Of a stretch of DNA of 64,000 bases, positions 23,381 to 34,211 are shown in pieces. The position numbers and the translations under genes were made by a program. The stretch spans positions 58,179,201 through 58,243,200 of the forward strand of contig OZ038422.1 in NCBI GenBank assembly GCA_964036155.1. The letters run 5' to 3'. The stretch comes from Diploscapter coronatus. Taxonomy: Eukaryota > Nematoda > Chromadorea > Rhabditida > Rhabditidae. The number at the start of each line of letters is the position of its first letter. Within the stretch, counting starts at the first letter, position 1. A model generated the notes under the pieces. That model ran no database searches, was not told the DNA's origin, and saw nothing but the letters and a program-made list of their open reading frames with translations.

Positions 23381-25753
23381 ATGTCGCTTCGGGCACAAGA
23401 AGTAAGTATCACGCCTTCCCGGCTTCCTGTCAGGATGATTTTCAAAATTCTCATGTCACTGTCACTGCAATTTTCACCGAACCTCTAACAGCTATTCCGA
23501 CGATATTTTGAAGTTTCAGAAAAATTAGTCCAATTATGGTTTCTATTTTTTTGACATTCCTCCATTTTGTATTTTTCACTCTATTGAAAAAACAAGCGAA
23601 AAGAATGAATAGTATGTACAGTACAAAAGTGTCGAAAAGTTCTTGAAAGGCTGCACTTTTCGAAAATGTGCAGAATTAGGAAGAGTTGAACTGTTCGAAG
23701 AAGGCATCGTGGCAATGACAATTCCGGCTCCAATTTATGAACTGCCTTTCAGCCTGTCCACTTGCCCCTCCTGCAATTCCTTCTGATCTCCCTCCTACTC
23801 GTTCTCTATGTCTTAATCGCTCTCTATGGCCCTGGCAGATTACCGTTCAAAATCAAAAACCCAAAAATTCTCGGACTCTGGTAATAATCTAAGCAGGCGG
23901 GCTGTTATTTCAGGAATTGAAATGGCTTCTCATATATTTCTTATTCCAGTGGGGAGTTCGATGAAAAAGAAGATTGAATCATTATATCTATATTTCACCT
24001 AATTCTTATATTCACAAGGAAAGGTTTGACCTCGCTCTCACACTTCATCATGTATCATACATGACGAAGTGTGAAGACGAGACCGAAACCTTCGCTTACC
24101 AGCACCTGAAGTGACAAACCTTAATTTATATTTCTTTAAATTTCCATGCAGTACTTTACAGGTACCAGTTGAACTGCCTGTTCCATCTAGTTTTGCTGGT
24201 CTGCTTCATTCCAGAAATGATCAATTCAGTCGCCAAGGGACTCTACTCATCTATTTGCATTACAAATGGGCTATACACAGGTAGGGAATTCATAAACATT
24301 AACCATTTCGAAACGAAAAAATAATCAGCAAAGCCATTGAAAATCCCTATTTGGAAAGTTTAACCAAAATTTGTGAATTCCGATTTGTACATTTCCACTG
24401 TGAATAACTTTATCGTGGTCTTGAAAATTTCATTTTCAGATTTCTGAAGCCAATTCACAAAATTGCGAAGAAGATGTTATTGCGATTGTCGAATTTTCAG
24501 GAGCGATATCTTCCGTGGTGGTTCGTCTGTTTGCCGTGTCGAAGATCTTGGACTTGGGGGAGACGCTTCTGCTTGTGGCTGTCGGCAGAAAGCCCCTGCT
24601 CATTCACATCTTCCACCACGCCGTCACCGTCGCTGTCGTCTATGCACAGTATCCCTATGAAATATCCCTCGCCAGGTTTGCCACATTCGACATTATAGCT
24701 AGAGTCTCCAAACTCCGTCCTCTTGCAGAAATGTGTGTTGTAGTAGTTGGAAATCAAACATTTTGCGAGGGAAGTACCTTTCAAACCCTTAATATCTCAA
24801 AGAGAATCCTATCCAGATCGACAATAAACCTGATAAAACGGTCCTGCACAAAAATTTTATTCGAAGCATCAATCCGGCATATCTGTTCGGGAATTCTAAT
24901 TATAGCAATCTTAGAATACTTCAAAATATTCATTCTTTTTCACTGTTCCTGTGTAAACTATTTTGAATATCCCTAGTTTTAAATGAATAAAAGGAATAGC
25001 TTTAAGATTTTAACACCGGTTTAGTGTTTTCGTTTGAGAACTGACGAATATGTGTTTACCACTAATTATATTTTTCACTTTCAACGTTAAGTTGTTCTGA
25101 CAAAGACGTTTCACCATAAAATAAAATCCTCGAAAAACTATCATTAATCGTGCAAATGATGTTTGAATTGAAATATTCCATCTATTTTGAGATGGTTCGT
25201 GTTCCTCAACCTGGCCTCGCACGTCATTCTGTACGCGTATCTGTCGCCCAACAAATTGTGCGGCCTGAACCCCTGCTGGCTGAGTGTCGTTCTGGCTCAG
25301 ATCAGTCACTTGGTCGTCTGCACGCTTACCTGCTTCTATGCTAGAAATGTAAGCCTTGACATATTCAAAGCGAAAAAGTAGAAGAATCTAATATTGGAGA
25401 TAGATTTGTAAATGAACACTTATACTGCACGGTGCGGTGCCAATCCAAGGTTTGTGTTATAGAAAATAGCTTCCATCACTTTGCAAATCATATTTTCTGA
25501 CGAATTTATTCATTCTTGCTTGATCATCTACTTCATCTCTTTATTTCAGCGTCTGAACAACGGTATTCGCTGCGACGTCTCGCTCGCCCACCTCACCATC
25601 CACCAGCTTCTGCTCGCCATTTTCCTCATTCTCTTCATCGACTTTTACCACGGCAAATATCTTCGTTTCCGTCAGCGGCGGGAACTGCGGTCACGCAGCG
25701 CTTCTCGGGAAGACGCCAAAGAGAGTGAGTCTTTGCTCATTATGACATCATAG
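23381..25753 (+). CDS. ELO-family very-long-chain fatty acid elongase
   Basis: Exons: 23381-23401, 23753-23880, 24162-24280, 24501-24675, 25192-25348, 25550-25753; 267 residues, all joins in frame. The start at 23381 (MSLRAQE) is the only ATG whose frame continues into exon 2. Features of the ELO family: a first membrane segment followed by GPGRLPFKIKNPKILGLW; KILDLGETLLL; the catalytic histidine box HIFHH at about residues 125-129; SHVILYAYL with the second conserved His; and a basic C-terminus (FRQRRELRSRS) typical of ER-resident elongases. The enzyme condenses malonyl-CoA with acyl-CoA in the ER membrane. The length is normal (usually 260-300). HIFHH belongs to the HxxHH group; substrate length and saturation cannot be told. 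The exon 5 acceptor is TTTTGAG. A hairpin sits in intron 2. Confidence 0.9.
24021..24092 (+). ncRNA. Candidate microRNA-like hairpin in ELO intron 2
   Basis: A 72-nt stretch folds on itself: AAGGTTT...CACTTCATCATGTA pairs with TACATGACGAAGTG...AAACCTT, leaving a loop of about four bases. The arms are about 33 nt with a few mismatches and one bulge, the shape of a pre-miRNA and unlike the perfect arms of a fresh MITE. It is in the host intron on either strand. No transcript evidence is available; a MITE remnant is the main alternative. Confidence 0.35.
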
Positions 25754-25993
25754 ACGACTAAAAGAACTACGAAGGGAAATATTTCAATCTGAACTATCGA
25801 TGATTCAAAAATTAGTGCAGTTTTAGAAAGTCGGCGGGGACTTTAGAGTTGTTAAATGGAAGCTTTAATGTGAAGAAAGAAAACGACATTTGCTGGAGAG
25901 ACTTCATTATGTTCTATAGTGCATATAAGATTCTTCTCTTTTCGAGGCAGTGATAAATTTATTATCGAAAATTGAACACGAGTAGATCGTATC

Positions 25994-26003
25994 TCTATTG
26001 CAG
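25994..26003 (+). promoter_or_regulatory. Candidate downstream-gene trans-splice acceptor
   Basis: TCTCTATTGCAG ends at about 26003, 250 nt after the ELO stop and 38 nt before the ATG of the next gene on the same strand. That spacing fits an internal operon gene that receives a second spliced leader in rhabditid nematodes. This is inferred only. Confidence 0.35.
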
Positions 26004-26041
26004 TTGATAGGAGCGCTTGTTACGCTTTCATAATTTCCACG

Positions 26042-29000
26042 ATGCCAAATGATTTACCAATTTTAGAATGCTGTGATTCAAACGATCAGACGAGAAACAG
26101 CAGAAAGACTCGATCCCGGCCCCGATTCGTTCCTGAAAGCACATATGAATCTTGTCGCGATTCCAGAGATGGACTTGAATGTGGATGCAACCAAGAGTAA
26201 GTTGACAAGAATTTTTGTGAATGAATGTGCAGAAATTTTCATTTAAAAATGGAATCATTCAAGTTTTTGAAGTGCGACACTAATATAGTGAAAAAGCATA
26301 AATAGGGCGATTTTAATACACCTTTGTGTCTATTTTCAACATTGAAGGAATAGTATTGCGTCCATTTTCGTATCTTTTCGGTTTTGGCTAAAATGAAGGA
26401 TAAGTTTGATAGTTTTTCTCATTGTTCACCTACATTTTAGAATATTTTGAAATGTTTATGCGATTATCAATTTGAAATTCGAGAAATTTATAGTGATTTC
26501 CTTTCAGAATGGCATGTTCACCTCCCGACAAGCATTCGGACAAGTAACTCCACAACTCCATTTGTACGTACAGTTCCGCGCGGTCCATTGACGATTTGCC
26601 TGTCTTCCTGTCTGATGGCTCGATTGGTTAACCGATCGCTTCTATTCACATTCAAAATCCTCCTAATAAATTCCTTATGGCTCTTATATCACTGCTTTTC
26701 TGAATTGAACATTAGTCTTTACGGCTATTTGATATCTCAACTTATTCCCTTTTCTTATGAAATTGCAAGTTTCAGAGCATCAACAACAAACATGCCTGTG
26801 AACAAAGCTACTAGAGAGAAGGTATATAATATTGGTTTACTCCTATATGATGTTAGAAAAAAAAAACTACCAATTTTCGAAATTCCGATCTGTGAAAATG
26901 AATAGAAAAGTACGCGTCTTGTTTTTTCCTTCGAAACTAGTTGAATTTTCAGCACGTTACTTTCGCCAACCCCCCTGTCACCAACAAGCATCAGCACGTT
27001 TGCCACAATCCTGCAGATTCTTTCGATTCGAAGGACAATTTCAGAGAGACGAGAGTCGAAAGAGGACGTTGCTGGAAAAGAAGCAGAGACAAGTGAGCGG
27101 GCAGCAACAGAGCAGACAGAATGCCGAACAGGAGAACAAGAAGGTCAAATTCAACGAGCTCACCGAATGGATCAAGGTGGGCTGAGTTAGATGTTTTTAA
27201 GAAAAATTTTTGCTCCAACTTTTACAGATCAATATTATTGTTTTCTTTTTTCTCCATTAGCGCAATCTTACTACATTTTCTATTGTCTTCCACGGCGATC
27301 CACGCCTAATACTCCATTTTCACAAGTTGCTTGAAATGAGCTGGAGGGCGGTGCTTAGAAAAGATTAGCAATTGAGCGCAATAAAAGTCTCAGAATCAGT
27401 AAAATCGGACTTTCTTATTAGCTAAATTCTATCCACCAGATTTCCTATTTAAAAACTCACTTGCGTCCTCCAATTATATCATTGTTTATCTAATTTATTA
27501 TAGTTTTCAGAACGAGCAGCTCGTCGACAAGATCATCACTTATGTCGAGAAACTGCATGCTAAGGTAGGTGTTACTATCATTGAATTGTGCTCGTCTGAT
27601 AGTCCTTATCAAAATTACTAGTTTAACTTATTTTGCAAGTGAACATGAATTTGCGAAACTCGAGACGATGAAAATGATTTCATATGTCATATCTATTTTC
27701 TGACTTCTTCCTCATTTTAAACTAGCGTGCTCTATGTTCAAATTTTCTGGATTTTTCGTTATAAAACCCCTTTCTTTAGGAGCGAAATTTTTACAATAAT
27801 CGATCAGTTCATTAAAATAGTTCAAATTCTAGGTGGAGATTTCCGCTGAGCAGGGCCTATCTGAACTGTTTAGCTCGATGGATCTGGCCGAGAAGTCGAT
27901 CGAATTCGCCATCGAAATGGGCGAAGTCAAGGTTGGTCGAGGGCTGTTTGTGAACTTCAAGAATGGTACAATAGTATGAGGAAAAAGACCGTATCATACT
28001 TAGGAAGCAAGGGTGTTGGGGTGCGGCGCGCTATTTTGTTGCATCGCCAACGCCCCTGCTAGGGAGCGTAGATGGTTTTACGAAATGAATAGTTTTCTAC
28101 CCAAGCAGGTTAATCTTGATTTAACTCGAAAACATTCGCGAAGAAAAAATAAAATCGAACTGTATTTTGCCCGATAAAGCAGCTAGCAAAGTGAACACGA
28201 TTTTGCGATACAAAAAGGTATTAACACCAAACAACACCAGAATCTCGGGCTGATTTTTGGTACAAGACAGTTTCATTGAATAGGATTTTTTTATGCCTAG
28301 GTACTTTGAAAGGTAATTGCTTCCTATTTTTGAAGTTTCAAATGACCACTTTTTGGATAAAAGCGAAAAATGTGAGGGAACAGAGTTTGCGGTCCCCTAA
28401 TCATATCCTCTTTCACAGTGCTTTGAGCTGTCCAACGAAATTTTTCAAAAAAAAAAGGATAAACTTCTCACGTTGGCTTTTTTAAATTTTCTTCCAGAAA
28501 GATTTTATAAGATATTCCCGAAAATCCTATCTGATTGGACTTTAAAAAATGCATCATGAAATTTATAAAAACCGATTTTATACACAATTTTAATGGTGCT
28601 CCGCCAGACAAAGAAAAAAAGCAAAGCATTGTCTTTATCATATTTCTTCCAAGTATTGTGTCATAAGGCTATGCGGTTTACAAATCGTCTTGATGAAGTC
28701 GAAATTATCTGCAACATAAAAGGATGGTTTCAGAAAAAAGTGAAAAATCTACTGTCTGAAGAGATCGAGACGCTCCATTTGGAAATGGAATTTGCAAAGG
28801 ACAAGCAGGTTAGAAAATACTCTTGATTATTTATGAAATGACTGGTGCCTAGAAAGAAGGGTAGAAACGCAGAGTGAAAATAATATGAGAAGAGGAGAGA
28901 GTGCGGCGAAGACGCAGGCGGACAAGGAAGAAAGGTTTTGCACCGACGTTAGAGCCCAGAGAAAGGGGTAACGTTCATCTCATAGATAATGGAGAGTATT

Positions 29001-29612
29001 TCAAGTTTTTTTTCCAACTTTTTTCCTTGAAAAAGTCGAATCTGATTTTTTTATTTTATGATCCTTATAGATTAGAAAATTACCAAGCATACCTCCCCAA
29101 ACATTCTATTCATATCGATAGAACTTGCAAGTTTCGAAAAGCTAGTACTAAAATAATTTTGATCAGCGATGGTCGGAATTTAAATTGAAAAAATCGAAGT
29201 TTTTTCAATACCCTGAATTGGAATTGAAACTGCTTCGAGCTTGGAAGCAGAATTGAAAATTTTCGGGATCGGAGTGCAAATTCCGAGCACCTCTAGATTT
29301 TGAAGTATCTCCTTCCCTGATCATTTACATTCTGTCATTCAGGGATAGAGAATGAAGATTCGAGCTTGAATAGAAATGAATAAATAGGATGATAGTTTGC
29401 AAGTATGAAGTAGTACTGTATTTGAGATGACTGAAGACTACTCGGCTGCGTGTGGACTGTTGCAACAAGTGTCTGAAGGATTGGACAAGCTGAATGCGAC
29501 TGGAGGAGAGGAGGGAAGAAACGCAGAGGAACGAGGGGCAGAGACGCAGACGCTGCTTGGACTGCTGCAGCAGTACGAGGACAGAGTCAATGCCATTAAA
29601 ATGGATCTCTAA
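26042..29612 (+). CDS. Coiled-coil protein of unknown function
   Basis: Exons: 26042-26196, 26508-26543, 26776-26821, 26953-26997, 27045-27176, 27511-27564, 27833-27931, 28734-28808, 29427-29612; 275 residues, all joins in frame. I do not recognise the family. The first 80 or so residues are polar and Cys/Ser-rich, with no signal peptide. Resid. 90-230 are highly charged, heptad-like helices (SRKRTLLEKKQRQ, NEQLVDKIITYVEKLH, SIEFAIEMGEVK, KKVKNLLSEEIETLHLEMEF). A Gly/Glu linker (GGEEGRNAEERG) precedes a last short helix (LLGLLQQYEDRV). No membrane segment is present. Small coiled-coil proteins of this type are often subunits of cytoskeletal, kinetochore or trafficking complexes, but nothing seen here chooses among these. 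It follows ELO by 289 nt and may share an operon. A second frame is also open in the first exon; the chosen frame is the one that continues. Confidence 0.7.
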
Positions 29613-31206
29613 ATTGCTCAATCACTCACTACTGTACATTATCATTCATCATCAGGTCAGTTGGTAAGATTATTCCTGTAAATTTATTTCTTTTATTTCA
29701 ATGAGTTAATTAATCATTTATTATTCCTGTATATATTTATTTAGTTCTTCCAAAATCCAAAATTCCATGTTTATTTCGAAATGATTTCTTGTAATAAATA
29801 ATTATCAAATATCCTCTATTTTCCCATTCATTTATGCACTGGCATAAATAGAGATAGAAGAAATTTTCGAATAATTTATTAACGTCAAAGATAACAAATA
29901 GTCATAATGTCGAATCGTTCTCTAAGATTTTTTCTACTATTTTAGCAATAAGCACTTACTCTCGATTGTTTTTGAAAGAAGCCTGCAAACATTATCGATT
30001 AAATGAACTTGCTCATTTAATCGAGTGTCTGCAAGTCTTTTTCGAAGACAATTGAGAGTACTATTTTCATAAGGCGAGAAATTGAGTTATTAGAGAAGAA
30101 ATAGATTTTGCATCGATAAAATGAGGCAATGCATAGTTGAGAGCGCAAACCCAGCTTTTCAATATTTTAAATTCATCTGAACAAGCTTCATAGAGTTTAG
30201 GCCTGAGAAGTTCATTAATTTGCGATAAATGAAATTTTACTCATCGCAAACAGAAGCGAGACGGAATTCCGTCCCGCCCCTGACCGCAAATTACAAAATT
30301 TCAGGAAAAGTAATCGATCCATTGAAGAGTTATTTTTGTTTCAATTTTTCAAAGCGACCCTTACTTGTTCCAAGCGAAAATTGTTGAAGTCGATGAAGCT
30401 TTCGGCGTTGGGAAATCAGCGCATTTGAAATGTGCAAAAGCTATGATTGCATATGGCTAGATCTTCATTTTTATTATTCTCTGCAGATGTTTATAAAACT
30501 TAGACCGATACGCAAGGAAATTTCGTCATTTTCCACCAAAATCTAATAGTGAATATGCGTGTCCCGAAACTGCTGCTTGCCCTCTCTAAATGCAATAACA
30601 AATGCAATTACCGTAATTTTGAATATGGCAATGAAAAGGTGGGGTTACTGTATGTGAACGTGAGAGATGTTCGGTTTGTTGCCCTGTGCCGGTCCGTATC
30701 CGTGGCCCTGAGCCGACCCTGCGCGAGTCACTGCAATCGTAGGCACTTGACCCATTCCATCCCTTTGATTCGGATCATACTGATTCTTGCTAAATTTATG
30801 CCAGATCACTTATTTATGCTGTTGGGAATTTTACCTATTTCTAATAATGTCCCCTACACGTCTTCTCAAATTTGGACCTAAAATTATATTCTAAATTATG
30901 GCAAACATTTTTAACAAACTTAGTCCTTTAGTATTCGCCCCTCTATTTACGGAAATCATGTTTATCTTGTTTCCCTCAGGCGCCAAACTGAAAGTTAATC
31001 ATGCAATATTCAAATGGAATATAAATGTTTCGAACAATTTACGACATTTGGTATTTTAGTAATTGAATCAATCTGATCTGAATTAAACTATTGAAACTGG
31101 ATGTCGTTATATTTCATTCGTAAGCTACGAATAGAATATATTGGCTCTGTACACTTTTACAAGTGAAACAACAAATATTATGAATTGTTACAAATTTTCA
31201 ATGTTA
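29613..31206. other. Intergenic region between convergent genes, with a long hairpin
   Basis: It holds 3' UTRs (AATAAA-like site near 29793) and the long imperfect inverted repeat at 29957-30060. A 110-codon frame at 30549-30881 has no domain or splice context and is not called. Confidence 0.5.
29957..30060. repeat. Long imperfect hairpin, about 48-nt arms
   Basis: Left arm 29957-30006 (TACTCTCGATTGTTTTTGAA...ATTAAATGA) pairs with 30013-30060 (TCATTTAATCGAGTGTCTGC...TTGAGAGTA), leaving a loop of about six bases. There are scattered mismatches. It is probably a foldback MITE; a pre-miRNA-like or siRNA-producing hairpin is possible. Confidence 0.75.
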
Positions 31207-34200
31207 CTATAAATACCTCATAGCTCTGGCTGAGCCCATCATGTCGAACCCTTTTCCGTTGTAGGCCATCGATTGTTCTGTAAAGTCCGAGTATTTAGTT
31301 CTGAAATTGTATTTATTCATACCTGAATACATAGGCACATAGTCAGGATCGGAGAAGATATCCTCTCTTAAATCAGGCCTCTGATTGAATGTTTCATCCA
31401 CAATCGCCATTCCGACCTGTATAATTACTGATGTTTGAAAATTTTGATTCAAAATTGGCAATCATGCAAGATAATGTATAATATTGAAAAAAAAATCCTC
31501 ACGGCAATATTTTTATCTATCAAATAGTTAGTTTCGTAATCGTCATCTAAAGTAATGAATTTAATTATTTAGAAAAAAAATCACAAATAAACCGTCTTCT
31601 CCGAGCGGGTTAAGTAAAGCTTCGGCGACCTAAGATAAAATTTATGCAAACATACAATTTTCAAAACTCACTTTCATCCAGCCTGAAATCGAAATCATGC
31701 ATACATTTCAGACCAAATCGTTTTTAATGATAAACTAATAAAGGTTAGATCCGACTAGTCTGAAATGAATGCAGACCTATGAAAAAGATGAATTGGAACA
31801 CAGTCATGAATGGGAACAAGATATTGATCTGAAACTCATATTTACTACCAATTTCAAGCTTAAGCTTATTACGTAGTGATGCTCCGTAATAGGTTCATGT
31901 TGCACGAAATGCTGTCGGGAGATGAGGCAGATCAGGAAATGCACTCGAGTCGCAAGAAATACGACCTGAAATCTTACCATTTATTGCGAAAAGGATAACC
32001 AAGAACAAGATAGAGTAAATTTCGTTTTCGGTTTCGGTCATTGGAAATTTTCAATTTCTTTACACCTGTCAACGCAACGATGAGGCTTAATTGGATTTCA
32101 AAGTAAATCGAAATCTGAAATGTAAGAAACTTCAAAACTTTGAGTCTGATTTCGCATCGTCGCTGGTTGTGATAAATGAATCGCGATAGACCTTCTGTTG
32201 AAGAAAGCGTATTGTCTAGTAAATTCACGATGCATCAAGTCTATTTTACTGCGTTACAAATTTGTGAATTCTTGCCAGTCTGATGTTATTTTAAAGCAAA
32301 ATACCCGGATAAATTTAGGATGTCAGTATTATCAATTTTATTCACCTGAGGATATGCGAGAGGGACGGGAATTTCATCGTGGTGGAGCAGATCGTGCAGA
32401 TGAGCTCTGAATGTGCGCATTTCCTAAATTTTTACTCAACAAGTGATGCAATGTTTGCGAATCTGACGGTGAAGAGATAGTTGAGTTGAAGAGGCTCGAA
32501 GACGTTATTCCGCCACAAGTCTTTCAAAAGGCTTATTGACCAGTTGATCGGGACGAAGTAGTTGCCGTATGTTTCTGAAATAAAGACCATGATTTGAAAA
32601 GTAAACCCAAAAACGCAATTGCTGCATGATTTGGTCACGTTTCAATAGCTCAAGAGATGATTTTAACGAACACTTCACGTTGCTCAACGCCCTTTTCGCC
32701 GATACAAATTTCTGTCATTCATTTGTTTCAGAGTTTATTTTGAAAGAAAAAAAATCTGAATTGAAATCGGTGTTGATTTTTGCCAATACCCAGAGTCGGA
32801 ATTTCGAATAGCTCTTATTTGTTTGGATTTATCGGGAAACGAAAATACCTGCAGTTGAAACTTGTTCGAGCATTCGCGCCTCGTTTTCCATCAGAAATCC
32901 TTCAAACTTCAAGATAAACAGTAATGGCAGAAGTTATTCTAACCTGATTCGACTAAACTCTCCAAATTTGGAAATCTTCGTTTGACTCTCATCGAGATTT
33001 CTCGTAATAGCAAAATCTGAAATGTTGCTGCTGATAATTATGATATTTCATACAGGAATGAGGCTGAATTCGGATTCTAAACCAATTACAAAAATGTCAG
33101 ATATCACTTCCATTTCATCTTTGATTTCGAAACATTCTAACCTGTGATAGAACGAGATACCGAATAATCGATCTTCTGTGCAGTCGGTATTGTGGGTCGT
33201 CAGAAGTAAACAAGCATGCCAAAGTTAGAGCAGAGCTGAATTAACTTTGCATTGTCAATTCTTTCTGTTTTGAAGCGTAGAAATCGTCAGAAAGAAAAGT
33301 TACGTACTCCTCAATATGCCCTAAGGAGTGGAATAGACTCTTCCATCTGCCCATCACAGATGACACGAAGAAACCAAGCATGAAGGTGAGTGGGATGTAG
33401 GATAGACGGTGATCCAGATACTCGGCAAGGTATTCGAAATACCTGAATTGATCATTGAAGTTGACTTTTAAAATTAAGGTTATTCTTATGATTAGTAAAA
33501 TAACGCGAATTAGTCGATTTCATAAGGTGGAACTGAATTTGAGGTTTAAATTTCGGTATTCCCTTCTCTAATCACAAAATGCATCTGAACCATCGACTAG
33601 AACGTAGTGGTGTTCGAATTTCCGATTTCGAATGCAGAAAAATATGACTCTGATTTCAGAGTCGTTGAAAAAATTAATTTCGATTCCGAATTTTAAAACT
33701 GAACTTCTGAAGAGCCCTAATGAAATATCATATCCAAGCTTACGAACTTTATCGATGATTTAGAAGGAATAAAATACTAACTTTTGCTGGTCCTCTGTGA
33801 GCAAGAATCGATAGATGCAGAACACGATGTAATATAGAATCAACCATACTATGAGCTCAGGTAGAACCGCCTGAAGTAGTTTTTTTTACCCCACAGTGAT
33901 TTAGCTGAGTTTAAACCTTCCAAATTGATCCTGAAATTGGTCGGTCATATGTGCTTCTGAATTAAGACTTTCAATGAACGTGTATTCAGCAGCACTCCTT
34001 TCATATCCTTTCTTATGCAAAAATGTATTGAATTGCAAAGATTTTTCATATGTTTTATCGATTGATTTTTCATTCATCACAATACAACAGTTTCCATGCA
34101 TAGTCATTTTAAAAATTGACGAAGAAAAACTATTCCTTTCCATCTGCCCATTAATTTTAGGAAGGACAAGGCTGAGACAGAGCTCATGGCAGAGTTGTAG

Positions 34201-34211
34201 GATATCGTCAT
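31207..34211 (-). CDS. Bestrophin-family chloride channel
   Basis: Exons (minus strand): 34211-34131, 33870-33782, 33442-33308, 33235-33142, 33016-32944, 32899-32849, 32574-32468, 32423-32346, 31965-31873, 31828-31777, 31682-31672, 31629-31593, 31546-31503, 31416-31207; 384 residues, all joins in frame. The start MTISYNSAMSS is the bestrophin N-terminus, followed by LMGRWKGI, FCIYRFLLTEDQQ, YIPLTFMLGFFVSS, RYLVLSQ and REISMRVKRRFP. Then come FQFIFFIGWMKVAEALLNPL and the acidic Ca2+ clasp GEDDDDYETNYLID. Bestrophins are pentameric Ca2+-activated anion channels of the plasma membrane or ER. Nematodes have a large family, so the paralogue is not assigned. The C-terminal tail is short, about 80 residues after the clasp. 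The exon 31682-31672 is only 11 nt and encodes GWMK across its junctions. Exon 32899 uses the weak acceptor TTTGAAG, and two donors are weak (GTTTTT, GTCAGA). Confidence 0.93.

Noticed and set aside
30549..30881. 110-codon frame on the plus strand in the gap before bestrophin
   Set aside because: No domain, no splice partner and no trans-splice acceptor; composition is like the surrounding intergenic DNA.
32083..32126. Minus-strand segment ISIYFEIQLSLIVALT with a good TTTCAG acceptor, at first taken as a bestrophin exon
   Set aside because: Joining 32346 directly to 31965 gives the expected bestrophin sequence (AYPQ-VVFLATRVHF); the segment would insert unrelated residues and shift the frame.
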